DNA from: Caprella mutica
Lineage: Eukaryota; Arthropoda; Malacostraca; Amphipoda; Caprellidae
DNA: 64,000 nucleotides
Assembly: GCA_947561585.1 (NCBI GenBank)
Contig: CANNZV010000498.1
Location: 333,907-397,906, forward strand
Direction: 5' to 3'
Shown here: positions 23,896-35,090 of the stretch, piece after piece
Layout: every line of letters begins with the position of its first letter
How positions within the stretch are numbered: position 1 is the stretch's first letter
Notes under the pieces: generated by a model
The model's database searches: none
What the model saw: only the letters and a program-made list of their open reading frames with translations
What the model was told of the DNA's origin: nothing
Made by a program: the position numbers and the translations under genes

Positions 23896-24699
23896 GACAG
23901 TGAAAATAAAATAGTCAGTAATCTGAAATAAATAGTGAATGTGTAAATTTGAAACGATTATATCGGGAAATTCGTCCAAGTGATCAAAGAGTGCTAAATT
24001 TTATTCATTCTCTTTTTAAATTACAAAATATAATATGTTCAAAAAGAATACATCTCCTCAATCAGTGAGAGGAAAAATTTGACAACAAACTACAACCTAA
24101 AATATGATAAGCTTAGGTAATAATTATATTAATGTTCAACTTTCTGTTCATGGCATATTTATTAATTATATCCAGATAAAGAAATATTAAACTTCTTCAT
24201 TCAACTTCTTTCAAGTTTTTTTTAGTTTCGAGAGCAGAAAAAGAGTCCCGTGTAAATGAACTTCCATGTTTTAAAATTTCATTCATTTTTTATCTTCGAA
24301 TATTTCCGACACTGATTCCTGACAAAGTATTATGAGAAATGCTTAAATTATAACTATAATTGTGATTCTCGTTCATCATATTCTATTGCAATTCGATCAC
24401 CAGCCTATGATGTACTACTTACTATATGGTCGTAGAAACATTTTTTTAATTTCTCATTTGCCCAGATTGATAATTAGTGATTAGTATTTTTATAATTCTT
24501 TTGGTTCAGTTTCACTCCTTCATTCACAAGAGCCAAAGGATTCTTTTCAGTTTGTGTCTCAGACAAACGCTGATTCCTATTTTTGAACAACTACACACGA
24601 CTTCTCGTCACCTCTACGAGACCAGTGAGATACGTTTGAACAGGAGATGGTGTTGGTCATCGTATTTCTTTCCGTTACCGTAAGTAGCGTGCCTTTCCA
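23896..24699. other. AT-rich spacer
   Basis: No gene or repeat boundary is supported here. The region ends where the 5' untranslated part of the CR1-like LINE probably begins. Confidence 0.45.
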
Positions 24700-24945
24700 T
24701 CCGTTCTTTGGTGTTTATTGGAGGATGATTGGAGATTTTATACATTCATGGAGAGCGGTCATGTGCAGCTCCTGAGTGTATAAATAGTGCGTCACGTTAT
24801 ATTACACTAGTCTGTCTCCTTTTGTTATTGAGGAGTTTTAGTTTACATTAATTGTTGTACCCTGCTATAGACTGATACTGTTTGAACTTTTAGCTGTTGT
24901 AAAGTGCTCTGATATTCTTTAAAAGTGCAGGAAACAAAGTACAAA

Positions 24946-25737
24946 ATGAAGAGCAAGGAAGAAAAAATTAAAAATATGCCGCCTCTGTCAGAAAAACTAA
25001 AAGCAGCCGGTCAGTCAGCTTCTCTAGGTGAATGCGACCTGGATAATCTTTCACTGGAGAGTAGAGCTGTGGTTGAGATGTTGCTGTCAAAGTTGGATGA
25101 AGTAGTTAAGATTGTTAACTCAAGAGAAGAACGTTTATCTCTATTGGAACAAGAAGTTTGCACTATGAAGAGTGAGATTAGTGAATTGCGGGAGCGTGTA
25201 GACAGTGTTGAGGCTGGTGAGAGAAACTGTGATGTTATTATCTCCGGCAATGCTGTACCCGCGGTTTCTAACTCTGAAAGGTGCAACGAAGTTGTTCGGC
25301 TCACATTACGAAACTGCCTGAAGTACGACCTCCCTGCTGACACTATCGGATCTGCGTTCCGTATTGGTAAGACACCGACAAGGCAGGGACCGGATACGAG
25401 GAGCATTCTTGTGAAGCTGAGCCGTCAGAGTATCAAGAAAGACATAATTCGTGCATGTAAGACAGCTAGACCTTCAAATCTTTACATCAACGACAATCTT
25501 ATACCAACCAGGAGTACCATCCTCTTCGCGCTTCGTAAAGCTAAGAAAATGAAACCTGATATAGTGGATGGTACTGGATCTATTGACGGGAAGGTCTATG
25601 CATGGTTCAAATCGCCAAATAATACTGGGAGAAACTCTAGAGTGTTCATTAACACCATGATTAGGCTGAAGCATGTGTGTGATAATATGCTAAACATTCC
25701 GGTTGATCAACTCATGGAGAGATCAGCTTCATTATGA
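24946..25737 (+). CDS. LINE ORF1 protein (coiled coil plus RNA-binding-type C-terminal domain)
   Basis: This is a 263-residue ORF1. The ATG at 24946 (context ACAAAATGA) is preferred to the upstream GTG of the open frame. Residues of about 45-90 form a coiled coil (LLSKLDEVVKIVNSREERLS, then LEQEV and LRERV), used by LINE ORF1 proteins for multimerisation. The second half, from CDVIISG through FRIGK, SILVKLSRQSIKKDII and LYINDNLIPTRSTILF to KVYAWF, matches the C-terminal region common in arthropod LINE ORF1 proteins. That region also resembles baculovirus FP-type proteins. It probably binds the element RNA. ORF2 follows 950 bp downstream in another frame, beyond a minisatellite. The ORF is intact. 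Confidence 0.75.
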   Translation: MKSKEEKIKNMPPLSEKLKAAGQSASLGECDLDNLSLESRAVVEMLLSKLDEVVKIVNSREERLSLLEQEVCTMKSEISELRERVDSVEAGERNCDVIISGNAVPAVSNSERCNEVVRLTLRNCLKYDLPADTIGSAFRIGKTPTRQGPDTRSILVKLSRQSIKKDIIRACKTARPSNLYINDNLIPTRSTILFALRKAKKMKPDIVDGTGSIDGKVYAWFKSPNNTGRNSRVFINTMIRLKHVCDNMLNIPVDQLMERSASL

Positions 25738-25862
25738 CCTGATTATTGTATATTCGACTTGTATATGTATTTAATCATACTTATTTACAAAGTCGCTTAT
25801 ATCTGTCATCAAGCTATGTTAAGCTTTTCTATAGTTATTATAGAAATTGACTTGACTGTTGA

Positions 25863-26672
25863 TGTGCTTCTCTCTGCTGTGCTTCTCTCTACTGTGCTTC
25901 TCTCTGCTGTGCTTCTCTCTGCTGTGCTTCTCTCTGCTGTGCTTCTCTCTACTGTGCTTCTCTCTACTGTGCTTCTCTCTACTGTGCTTCTCTCTGCTGT
26001 GCTGCTCTCTGCTGTGCTTCTCTCTGCTGTGCTTCTCTCTACTGTGCTTCTCTCTACTGTGCTTCTCTCTGCTGTGCTTCTCTCTACTGTGCTTCTCTCT
26101 ACTGTGCTTCTCTCTGCTGTGCTTCTCTCTACTGTGCTTCTCTCTGTTGTGCTTCTCTCTACTGTGCTTCTCTCTGCTGTACCTCTCTCTGCTGTGCTTC
26201 TCTCTGCTGTGCTTCTCTCTGCTGTGCTTCTCTCTGCTGTACCTCTCTCTGCTGTGCTTCTCTCTGCTGTGCTTCTCTCTACTGTGCTTCTCTCTACTGT
26301 GCTTCTCTCTGCTGTGCTTCTCTCTACTGTGCTTCTCTCTACTGTGCTTCTCTCTGCTGTGCTTCTCTCTACTGTGCTTCTCTCTGTTGTGCTTCTCTCT
26401 ACTGTGCTTCTCTCTGCTGTACCTCTCTCTGCTGTGCTTCTCTCTGCTGTGCTTCTCTCTGCTGTGCTTCTCTCTGCTGTGCTTCTCTCTGCTGTACCTC
26501 TCTCTGCTGTGCTTCTCTCTGCTGTGCTTCTCTCTGCTGTACCTCTCTCTGCTGTACCTCTCTCTACTGTGCTTCTCTCTGCTGTGCTTCTCTCTGCTGT
26601 GCTTCTCTCTGCTGTACTTCTCTCTGCTGTGCTTCTCTCTGCTGTGCTTCTCTCTGCTGTGCTTCTCTCTGC
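25863..26672. repeat. 15-bp minisatellite between LINE ORF1 and ORF2, about 54 copies
   Basis: The unit is GTGCTTCTCTCTGCT with a few recurrent substitutions (GCT/ACT/GTT, GTGCTT/GTACCT). The array is strictly in register. Because the unit is a multiple of three and lacks stops, two plus-strand frames (LLSAV and CFSLL repeats) and a minus-strand frame (SREKH repeats) stay open for 270-320 codons. A block of about 240 bp (near 26030-26260) appears repeated near 26270-26500, so the array grew by duplication of multi-unit blocks. No translation is implied. Confidence 0.95.
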
Positions 26673-26692
26673 TGTTTACCGCTGTTTGATCA

Positions 26693-29600
26693 ATGTTAAG
26701 TTCAGTCATAATGAATGATCCAAATCAGTCATTTGAACTAGCGCCAGTTTCTGGAGATAGATACTATGAGGTCGAGGAAATGGCACCAATGTGTGGTGAG
26801 AACAATCTGCTCATCTTGCATCAAAATATCAGATCTTATAATCATAACTATGACAGTTTCTCCACATTCATAGACTCGCTTGATGTCACCGTTGATGTAA
26901 TAGTTTTGAGCAAAACCTGGTTTTCTGATGGACAATGTTCTGAAATTGATGGCTATTTTGGATATCACACATTTAGAACAGGTAGATCCGGAGGAGGTGT
27001 GTCTGTGTATGTCAGAGTAGGATTACAGTCACAGTTAGATACGGAAAAGTCTATTATAACAGAATCATGTGAGTCTTGTGTGGTAAATCTTTATTTTGCA
27101 AACCATAATAACGGTCAGTTGTTGACCATATTGGCAATATACAGACCTCCTAGCTTGTCCTTGCCAGTATTTTTAGATTTCATTAATGCTACTGTCGGTG
27201 ATTATTTAGGTAAAAGTTTGATCATCGTAGGAGACTTGAACGTTGATTTGATAGATAGTGGTATCAGTTCAGATATGTACAATATTATGTTTTCTAATAA
27301 TATGTTTCCTTTGATTAGCGTGCCTACTCGTATAACCGAAACTACAGCCAAATGTTTAGATCACATATGGTACAACGGATTTAATGTGTCACATTCAGGT
27401 TCACTTGTAGTTGACATTTCTGATCATTATCCAGTTTTCTGTATACTTGAAATTACAAATAATAAAACTCCCATAGTAAGAATTATTCGTGATCACGATG
27501 GTAAAAATGTAAAATCATTAATTAATTCCATGCCTGAATTTGTAAGAAAATATTGGAATGAAAACTGGAATGGAAATGTGGATAGGAAAACTGAATGGCT
27601 GCTGGATAATCTGTGGTGTAACTATGATAGGTGTTGTCCTAAGAAAACAAAAACTATCTCTCATAAAAAACTTTCTAAGCCCTGGATTAGCGAAGTGCTA
27701 GCTAACGAAATTAATTTTAAGCATAAACTATTTAAGAGATACAAACAGGGAACCGTTCCTTTTGACATATATAACAATTATAAAAATGCATTAACTAAAA
27801 AAATAAGTAGAGAAAAAATAAAATTCTATGGCCATAAGTTTAATTCAATTAAAAATGATTGTAGGAAAAACTGGCAAACCATTAATAAATTGTTAGATAG
27901 AAACAAGAAGCACTCTGATATAATCTTAGATGATAACGGAGTAGACACCACAGACCCAGCTGCTATTTCAGAATTATTCGTAAAATATTTTTCTTCTGTA
28001 GCAAATGATTTAGACAGTAGTATTCCAACATCTAATATTGACCCACTGCATTATATGCCTACTCCTTCTAGTAATAATTTCTGTGTAAAACCTACTTCCA
28101 AGCAGGAAGTGATTAAAATTGTGATGGCTATGTCTGGTAGGGGAAGTAATGTAAATTGTATTCCTATTTTTATATATAAAATTCTAATCCATTATATAGC
28201 TGATATTGTTGTAGATATTTTTGACTCATCTGTTATTGAAGGTAGTTTCCCTGATGTACTAAAAAAATCTCGCATTATACCTATTTATAAGAGCAAAAAT
28301 TCTAAGGTAGTAAATAATTATCGCCCGATCTCTACTTTGTCTACCGTATCTAAGATAATTGAAAAAATTATGAAATGTAGAGTTACCGAATATCTAGATT
28401 GTCAAAAAATAATTTATGATAAACAATATGGATTTAGGACGGGATTTGGTACATCAGATGCGATATTAGAGTTCACGGATAGGTGCTCAGATAATCTTGA
28501 TAAAAAGGCTCATACAATCGCAGTGTTTCTGGACCTATCGAAAGCATTTGACACTGTGAACAAGCGGATAATGGTTGGAAAGTTAGAGAGGTTGGGATTC
28601 CGTGGTAGTATTTTAGACTGGTTTAGGGATTACCTGACTGACCGTAAAATTTATGTTGATGTAAAGGGTAATACTTCTTCTATTGAAAATATGAACATTG
28701 GACTGCCTCAGGGATCAGTTAGCTCTCCGTATTTGTTCTCCTTGTATGTAAACGATATGCATAATTGTTCTGATAGGCTATCCTTCATTCACTTTGCTGA
28801 TGATACTACTGTATTTATGTCAGGTAACTGCTTGGATGATCTCTGTAGGGATGTTAGTTTGGAGCTATCTAAGGTAGATGAGTGGATGAAATCTAATAGG
28901 CTGTCGTTGAACGTTGATAAAACTTCTTTCATTTTATTCACACATGCTCGTATTCAACGAAATTTATTTGGTGTTTCAATAGGGGATGATTTTGTTAATC
29001 AGGTAACAAATATAAAAATTTTGGGACTGCAAATAGATAATAGGCTTAATTTTAATGAACATATCAATATTTTAGGTAGAAAACTTTCTTATGTAGTAGG
29101 ACTTCTGAAGAAAATGCAAACTATTGTACCACCAGCAGTATTAAAAATAATGTATTTTTCTCTTTTCCAATCAGTTTTAATGTATGGCATTACTGTGTGG
29201 GGAGGATGCGGGGTAACTAATATAAATAAGTTAAATAGAATTGTAATCAGAGCCCAGTCCATTTTGAATAATTTGCCAACAGATAAAAAAGCACCTCTTT
29301 CACTATTTAACCCTTTTGCTCCGACTTTTGCACAGTCAAAATTTTGTTTGTTTTGCAACATTTCCCTGTTCATATGTCACCTATAAACCACTTCAACCAA
29401 CATCTCTAGTTATTGCAACTGTTATATGATTATCAGGCATGGGACAAAAGTGTCCCACAGTATTATAAAGAGCAAAAATTTGGGATAATTTGGTGTATTA
29501 TAATACTGTAGGGACAGATCTGTCCCTACTACTTGAAGTACGATTGGGACAATTTGATCCCAGGTTTCACTAAAACCAATGAAAACTATATAAATATTGA

Positions 29601-30216
29601 GTTCAGTACTTAGAAACAATGGATATATAAAAATGAGACACTTACCTGTTGTTCAAACGATAACGTACAAGAAATCAACCATAAATATTCAACAAAACTA
29701 ACAATGGGCAGAGCTTGAGACACACTACCTCCCTTGATGCTGTTTACACACGCACCGAACAAAGATTTAGCAGGAAAACTGGTAAATCATACAGCTGGCA
29801 ACTCCCCCTTTCTATATAACCCTGATTTGTCCCATCCCAAGCCATTTTAGCGGTAGAAAATGCGTTTTAGTAGTTGAAAATTATTATTGGGACTAAAATA
29901 ACCCATTAGGAGCGAAAGGGTTAACCTTTATAGATATAATATCCTTAACCAATTTCACAAATATTCCGTTTCATCTCGGTTTTCTGTTCATTTTCATCAC
30001 AAAATATCAAATTTGGCTCCAACACATTGTTACCGAACTAGATCTAGAACCAACGATAATTTAAATTTGCCTCAGATTCACAAAACTGTCTCACAAAATC
30101 AATTTTTTTACAATTCAGTAAGGATCTGGAATGCTCTACCTAACTACATCAAAACTGTAAATGATAGTAGGAAGTTTAAGCATGAAATTAGAAAATGGAT
30201 AAACTCTGAGGTGTAG
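26693..30216 (+). pseudogene. LINE ORF2: AP-type endonuclease plus reverse transcriptase, split by a MITE
   Basis: The endonuclease domain comes first: LLILHQNIRS, then SKTWFS where the family has the catalytic Glu as SETW, then RSGGGVSVYV, AIYRPPS, VGDLNVDL and DISDHYPVFC. The RT follows: IIPIYKSKNSKVVNNYRPIS, QYGFRTGFGTSDAI, VFLDLSKAFDTVN (motif A), GLPQGSVSSPYLFSLYVND (motif B), FADDTTVF (motif C) and MYGITVWGG. The frame runs into a 614-bp insert at 29311 and stops at 29386. The true C-terminus, with WNALPNYIK and ending WINSEV, resumes at 29925 in the same frame. Without the insert ORF2 would be about 969 codons with no other break. The Glu-to-Lys change (codon 26912-26914, AAA) should abolish the nuclease. 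Confidence 0.88.
29307..29924. mobile_element. piggyBac-like MITE inserted in LINE ORF2
   Basis: TTAA stands at both ends (29307-29310 and 29921-29924). Terminal repeats are CCCTTTTGCTCC at the left and CCCTTTCGCTCC read inward from the right, 11 of 12 matching. TTAA targets with CCC termini are diagnostic of piggyBac. Inside, GGGACAAAAGTGTCCC and GGGACAGATCTGTCCC are near-palindromes, spaced by inverted AGTATTATAA/TTATAATACT. No transposase is present. The surrounding ORF2 frame is exactly restored if the insert and one TTAA are removed. Confidence 0.88.
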
Positions 30217-30593
30217 ATTATATTAGGTAGAATTTAGATTAGATTAGGTTAGGTTAGGTGAATACTTCCAATGAGTATTTTGTAATTGTAATTATATATT
30301 TGTTCATCATATTATCATATACAATTTATTTTCATTTTGGTAATTGTAAAATTGGTGGGATAGCAATAAAGTTTGTTCATATTAATAAGTTTTGTGTAAC
30401 ATTATAGTATTGTAACGTATATGTAATTCTTGATTTGTTTTCTTTGGTTGGAGTTACTCAATTTAGACTAGAAATTTTTTTAATTTTTTAATTGCCCAAT
30501 AATACTCAAATAAAGAGTACCAGGACGGGCTTCAGAAAAATATATAATATTCCTTCATAATATTCCTTATAAGTTATGCATTTCTGAATAAAT

Positions 30594-30625
30594 ATTCTCA
30601 TTCTCATTCTCTCTCATTCTCATTC
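30594..30625 (+). repeat. ATTCTC terminal repeat, 3' end of the CR1-like LINE
   Basis: Four ATTCTC units, a TCTC slip and a partial unit close the element. Such tails are added or recognised by the CR1 reverse transcriptase during target-primed reverse transcription. This end fixes the orientation and 3' boundary of the LINE. Confidence 0.7.
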
Positions 30626-32815
30626 ATCAATATAGATTGATATAATGGATGAATTGTTCCATTGGATACTTTCATTCAAATGTTTGTCCAGATTGCTGGC
30701 AGATCTCTTTAGGCTTATCCTCTACATCTCTCGAGTGGATTGTAACAGTTATGGTAGGTAGAAACGGTATTATTTTTGTCCTTCTAAAATACAATTGATT
30801 AGAAATGTGTATTTTATCGTACATTAAAAAAAATATATTTTATAAGTTTTGGAGGGAAAAATAAAACAATGTGTTCATGATATTGTATTTTGATCAGCGA
30901 CTAAAAATTCCTATAATAAATATATTTTTTTAAATTTAAATAGATGAACTCATTTCGGTCCGCAAAATAGTCCTACGTAAACTTTGAGATAAATACATTG
31001 GTAAACTAATTTGGAAAAAGGATCGTCACGCCTGTCAAATAAATCACTTGATGAAAGGGGTTAATCAGCGGGGAGTTAATGTATCAAATGATTAGTGTCA
31101 GCGGGTGGTATCGTTATCACCTATTGTTAATTGCTTAGGAATATGTACCTCATTAGTAAATAAAGGTATATATGGTATTATATTTATTAGTATAGATAGA
31201 AGATTAGTAAATAAAGGTATCATAGATTCCCACCTGATTGAATAGTACACATGGTGAGTCTATCTGCCTGGCGAATTTGCATCCTTGGAGAGATCATATT
31301 TGTAACATTTTATATGTTTAATGTAACTTCAGTAAAATTTTATATATTTTTAGGATATTTTCCATGTAAAATTATTTGAGTTTTATCGATGTAAAATTAG
31401 GTTATGTTTAGAAAATTCATAAATTATTTATTAGAGTAATAAATATGTTTTTAAATTTTTTTTTTGGTTGTAAAGATCTTTGTAAATTTAATAAACAGGC
31501 TTAGAGAGATCATTGTAAATGTAATATATAGAATTAAGATGGACTTCCTTTGTGAGCTGTGAAAGAGATAAATAAAAAATGTATATTCTTTTCGAAGTCA
31601 ATTTTTAAATGATCAATTGGCTGACGAAAAGGATGTCTGTTTTTTGTAATCAACGTCTGCAATCTTCTTCTTTCTTCATGACCAGGCGCCCCCGTCAGGA
31701 GCGCGGTTCCTCCTCCGGCTCCCGACAACCGCAGCCCCTCTGGTGCCGAGCGAGGTTGGCCGTCGACTGCTTCCGCCTGCAAAAATTGAATATAACCAGT
31801 TTAGTCTTAAAATCTCTCACTAATTCTAATTCTTCCCAAGAAGGTACTTTCTCTGACCGTTCCTACGGTCCTAAATAACTTATGCCTCTTTATTCCCTCA
31901 ACCATGAACACATCTAACTCATACCACCTCATATACACATTGCTAAACTAAATCCCCCTATTCCAATGTTGCATGACACTATTTACTTACGTTAACCCCT
32001 GTTGCTCACACCAATTAACTAAATCTTTCCCCGCTAAACTTCCTACTCACCCCCCTTCCCTGCCTATTTGACCCTACATTAGCATTACCCCCACCCCCCA
32101 CTAGTCATACTTTCCTGAGTTTCTAAATATATTCTATACTTACCCCAAATAGGATGATAAGCAGCGACTAATCTAAGGCCCTCTCCCTAACCACTCCATT
32201 TGATTCCACCTCTTCCTACTACCTAAAGCGTCCCCCCTAAGAATTATCCCTGACTTCCTACCGTGAACTAATGCTATCATCTCCTAGCCAAATTACCCCC
32301 TCCTGGTTTGAGTTAAGCTCAAAAACCAGGACTATCTCCCATTCCCCGACTAACTATATACTCTAATATTGTACCTAACTTTCTCCTAGTGTTATCCCTT
32401 AATGAAACTCTTGTGTAAGTTTCATGTAACTATTGTGACTCCTCCTCTATTCTCACCCCCCCCCCCCCACCAGTACTCTCCCGACCCTTCTATATCTACG
32501 CCTATTTCTAACCCGTCTTCTCCTCCCTCTGGGTACAGGTCAAGAGTTTGGATGGATCGTCCCAAGACTCACCTCTATTAGCAGCCGGCGTGACTGCCCG
32601 ACAACAGAGGTACCCCAGTGCATCGGTCACCGAAAGTGGCCTAGCTGTGCAAATATTTAAGTAGCAGGCTGGCTGGACTGGCCTCTCCCCTCTCGATGAC
32701 CTCGCCCCACTCCATTCTGGGTGGCCTGGAGCGCCATTTGATGCATCTGGGGAGAACCCCGGAGCGTTTCCCTCGCTCCACGCGGAGGCTGCACACTAAA
32801 CGAGGTATATAATGT
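30626..32815. other. Gene-free region including a C-over-G skewed stretch
   Basis: No gene is supported. From about 31870 to 32560 the plus strand is rich in C, T and A and very poor in G, with many CCCC runs and a C run at about 32457-32470. From 32540 to 32800 composition becomes G/C-balanced without a recognisable ORF (the best is 61 codons). A partial duplication of ATTAGTAAATAAAGGTAT occurs at 31154 and 31204. Confidence 0.45.
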
Positions 32816-33137
32816 CGGGGTGTAGGTCATAAGTCCCTCCACGAGCCCCCCTGTTTTTTAATACTTATGTACCTATAAAATATAATGCTCATTGACACTT
32901 AAGTAGTTCATTAATGGTTAAACATAAAATATATGTATATCGGGAGACGTGCCGCCCCCCGAACCCCCCTGCCAGGTCATTAAACAATCATGAAGTGTGC
33001 AGTATAACAAACTAGCTGATACATACAACAAACTATATTAGCAACTATGTTAATTTTATCTTCATTTGTTTAACTAGGTAAATAAGGATTAAAAAACAGG
33101 GAGGGGGCTTATGACTTTGGGCTCTTGACCGTACACC
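32816..33137. mobile_element. MITE with G/C-rich ends, copy A
   Basis: It begins near GGTGTAGGTCATAAG...GAGCCCCCCTGTTTTTTAA and ends AAAACAGGGAGGGGGCTT...GCTCTTGACCGTAC, so the ends are imperfect inverted repeats. Between them lie ATATATGTATATCGG, CCCCCCTGCCAGGTCATTAA and ATCATGAAGTGTGCAGTA, all shared with the other copies. No ORF. Other members are at 34.8, 39.5, 43.4, 43.7 and 53.2 kb. Confidence 0.75.
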
Positions 33138-34574
33138 ATAATCTCGAAATCCATTGATCCTAACAGAAACATTCATATTTTTTGAAAGGATTTGCTGAAC
33201 AAAATTGATTCTGTCTTCAGATCGTAATCTTACGGTTTGAACAACTCTTTTTAAAATTTATACTTGTGCCTTCCTTTTTGTATTTAATCACATTCTTCCA
33301 TGTTGGCAATATTTTTAAAAAGAATAGTTATATGAATATTCTTAAAGCCTGGAAATAAATCTGTTTTATTAATGAGGTTTTTGTCTAATAAAAATATTTT
33401 CAGTGTTTGAACTTACTTCATTGTCCGTTTTCTGACCATTTGCGCAAGACCATTTTCCCCACCCATTAATGAAACGGCCGAATTCCTGAAATTGACTCAC
33501 TGAACCCCAATTGTTCGATTGAATTCAGGTTAAGAACCACTGAAATATTTATTTCTAACTGCATAGGAGTAAAATAGCAAACGTTAAATCAGACAATTAC
33601 CTTATGTAGCAAATGAAATAGAAATTACGTATTTACATAATGATATATCAGTATGTGCAAATCAGATTCGATCAAAACAGCTAAATAAGGTTATGAATCT
33701 GTTCTATGTAGATATATGAAACTCCTCCCGCAGCCTTTGTACCATCTATCAGTCATGTACAATTGATATTATACACCACTTTGTGCTGACTATTTGTTGT
33801 TTTCTGAAATTGTTCTTCATCCTTTCAGTTACTAACTGCACAGAGAAAGAACAAATATTAGGGTTTCTTTTATTAAACACCACTTTGCTCAGGACTTGAT
33901 CAACTGAATAAACTTTAAAGTATGAATGTTAGAATTTCAGTATTGTCGAATAAGAGTACTCCTCCTCCATTAACAATAATAGATTAAATATAAACTTTAT
34001 CAGCTTTACTAATTTATATTATATAATAAGACCTAATTAAGTGACAACTAATCTACCGCCCATTAGATACTCGGGAAAACGGAAATCAATCAAAAGTCAC
34101 GAGGTGGAGTGGACGCACCTTGCGCATGCTCGGCCTAACGCTTCTTTAAGTCATTATTATTAAATCTGTTACTTAAATATTCATCAATCAACCTTCTTAC
34201 ATCAATTAAATGCCATTAAGATAAAACATTATTAAACAAAATGATCAGATACCTAAAGTATTTTGCTGAGTAGTGTACGAGTACACATCAGCTGTTTACT
34301 ACTACAAGCCTGAGTTTTCGAAGAATAGAAACTCTAAAAAAATTTAATAAATGAATAAATATTATTTTTACTTTGTACTTCAGATCTCCTCCTTGAATAA
34401 ATATTTTAATTTGTAAAGAGTTAAATAAACTTGATTAAAGTAATCTTCCTCAAAAGTATTTAATGTAATATTTTACGCCAAGGAAACTCATTTGACTGAC
34501 GCGCAGAGTGACGTCACTAAGGTGCTAAGGGATGGTCACGCTTATACGTTGTTGAGAAATCGTAACGCCCCTTC
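33138..34574. other. AT-rich spacer with a dispersed repeat
   Basis: About 33190-33365 is the second copy of the dispersed repeat seen at 11035-11165. Nothing else is recognisable. No ORF worth reporting. Confidence 0.5.
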
Positions 34575-34844
34575 CTCCTACTAGTACTTCCATGCGACGC
34601 CCCACTAGTCCGACAGTTACATCTTTCTATGTTATTTTACGTATTATTTTGACTAAAATAAAAAGTAAGATTAAATAAATATACTCAATCAATAACTAAT
34701 CTAAGTAATAAAATAATTTTTCATTCTTTAAATTTTATAGTACTCATTTATTTTTCTTTATTTCTATTATTAATTAGTGATGCAATCCCTCATTTGATTT
34801 CATCATTCAATGTAGTTTGTTGTATCCGCTAGTTTACATCTATA

Positions 34845-35085
34845 ATGGGTACCCTGTTTTTTTAATCCTTATTTACCTAGTTAAATAAATGAAGAACTAC
34901 TAAGATAAAAATAACTGAGAGTTGCTAATGTAGCTTGCTGTATCCGCTAGTTTGTTGTACTGCACACTTCATGCACACCCCGATATACATATATTTTATG
35001 TTTAATCAGTAATGAACTTTCAGAGTGTCAATGAGGATTAAATAATGTAGGTAAACAATTATTAAAAAACAGGGGGGCTTGTTAA
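34845..35085. mobile_element. MITE with G/C-rich ends, copy B (reverse orientation, truncated)
   Basis: It starts ACCCTGTTTTTTTAATCCTT and ends AAAAAACAGGGGGGCTTG. Inside are TTGCTAATGTAG, TTGTACTGCACACTTCATG and ATATATTTTATGTTTAATCA, which are the reverse complement of copy A. The central CAGGGGGGTTCG block is deleted. The 31-bp satellite starts within 10 bp of its right end. Confidence 0.7.
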
Positions 35086-35090
35086 ATCAG

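Larger units (their letters stand above)
24700..30625 (+). mobile_element. CR1/Jockey-group LINE, nearly full length, with internal MITE and minisatellite
   Basis: The order is leader, ORF1 (24946-25737), a 15-bp minisatellite (25863-26672), ORF2 (26693-30216, split by a MITE), a roughly 370-bp 3' UTR, and a terminal ATTCTC repeat (30594-30625). Short (ATTCTC)n-like 3' tails are characteristic of CR1-type LINEs. The start is approximate. A TATA-like TATAAATA at 24779-24786 lies in the leader but may be chance. The coding regions are otherwise open, so the copy is relatively young. Confidence 0.8.

Noticed and set aside
24946..25737. Baculovirus FP-like gene of viral origin
   Set aside because: The resemblance is shared by many LINE ORF1 proteins, and the gene is followed by a LINE ORF2 in the expected arrangement.
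25759..26718. Open frames of 276-319 codons with pentapeptide repeats on both strands
   Set aside because: They are produced by the 15-bp repeat, whose unit is a multiple of three without stops; there is no independent sign of coding.
30244..30258. TTAGG telomere-type repeat
   Set aside because: Only three units inside the LINE 3' UTR; too short to be telomeric and not an insertion target.
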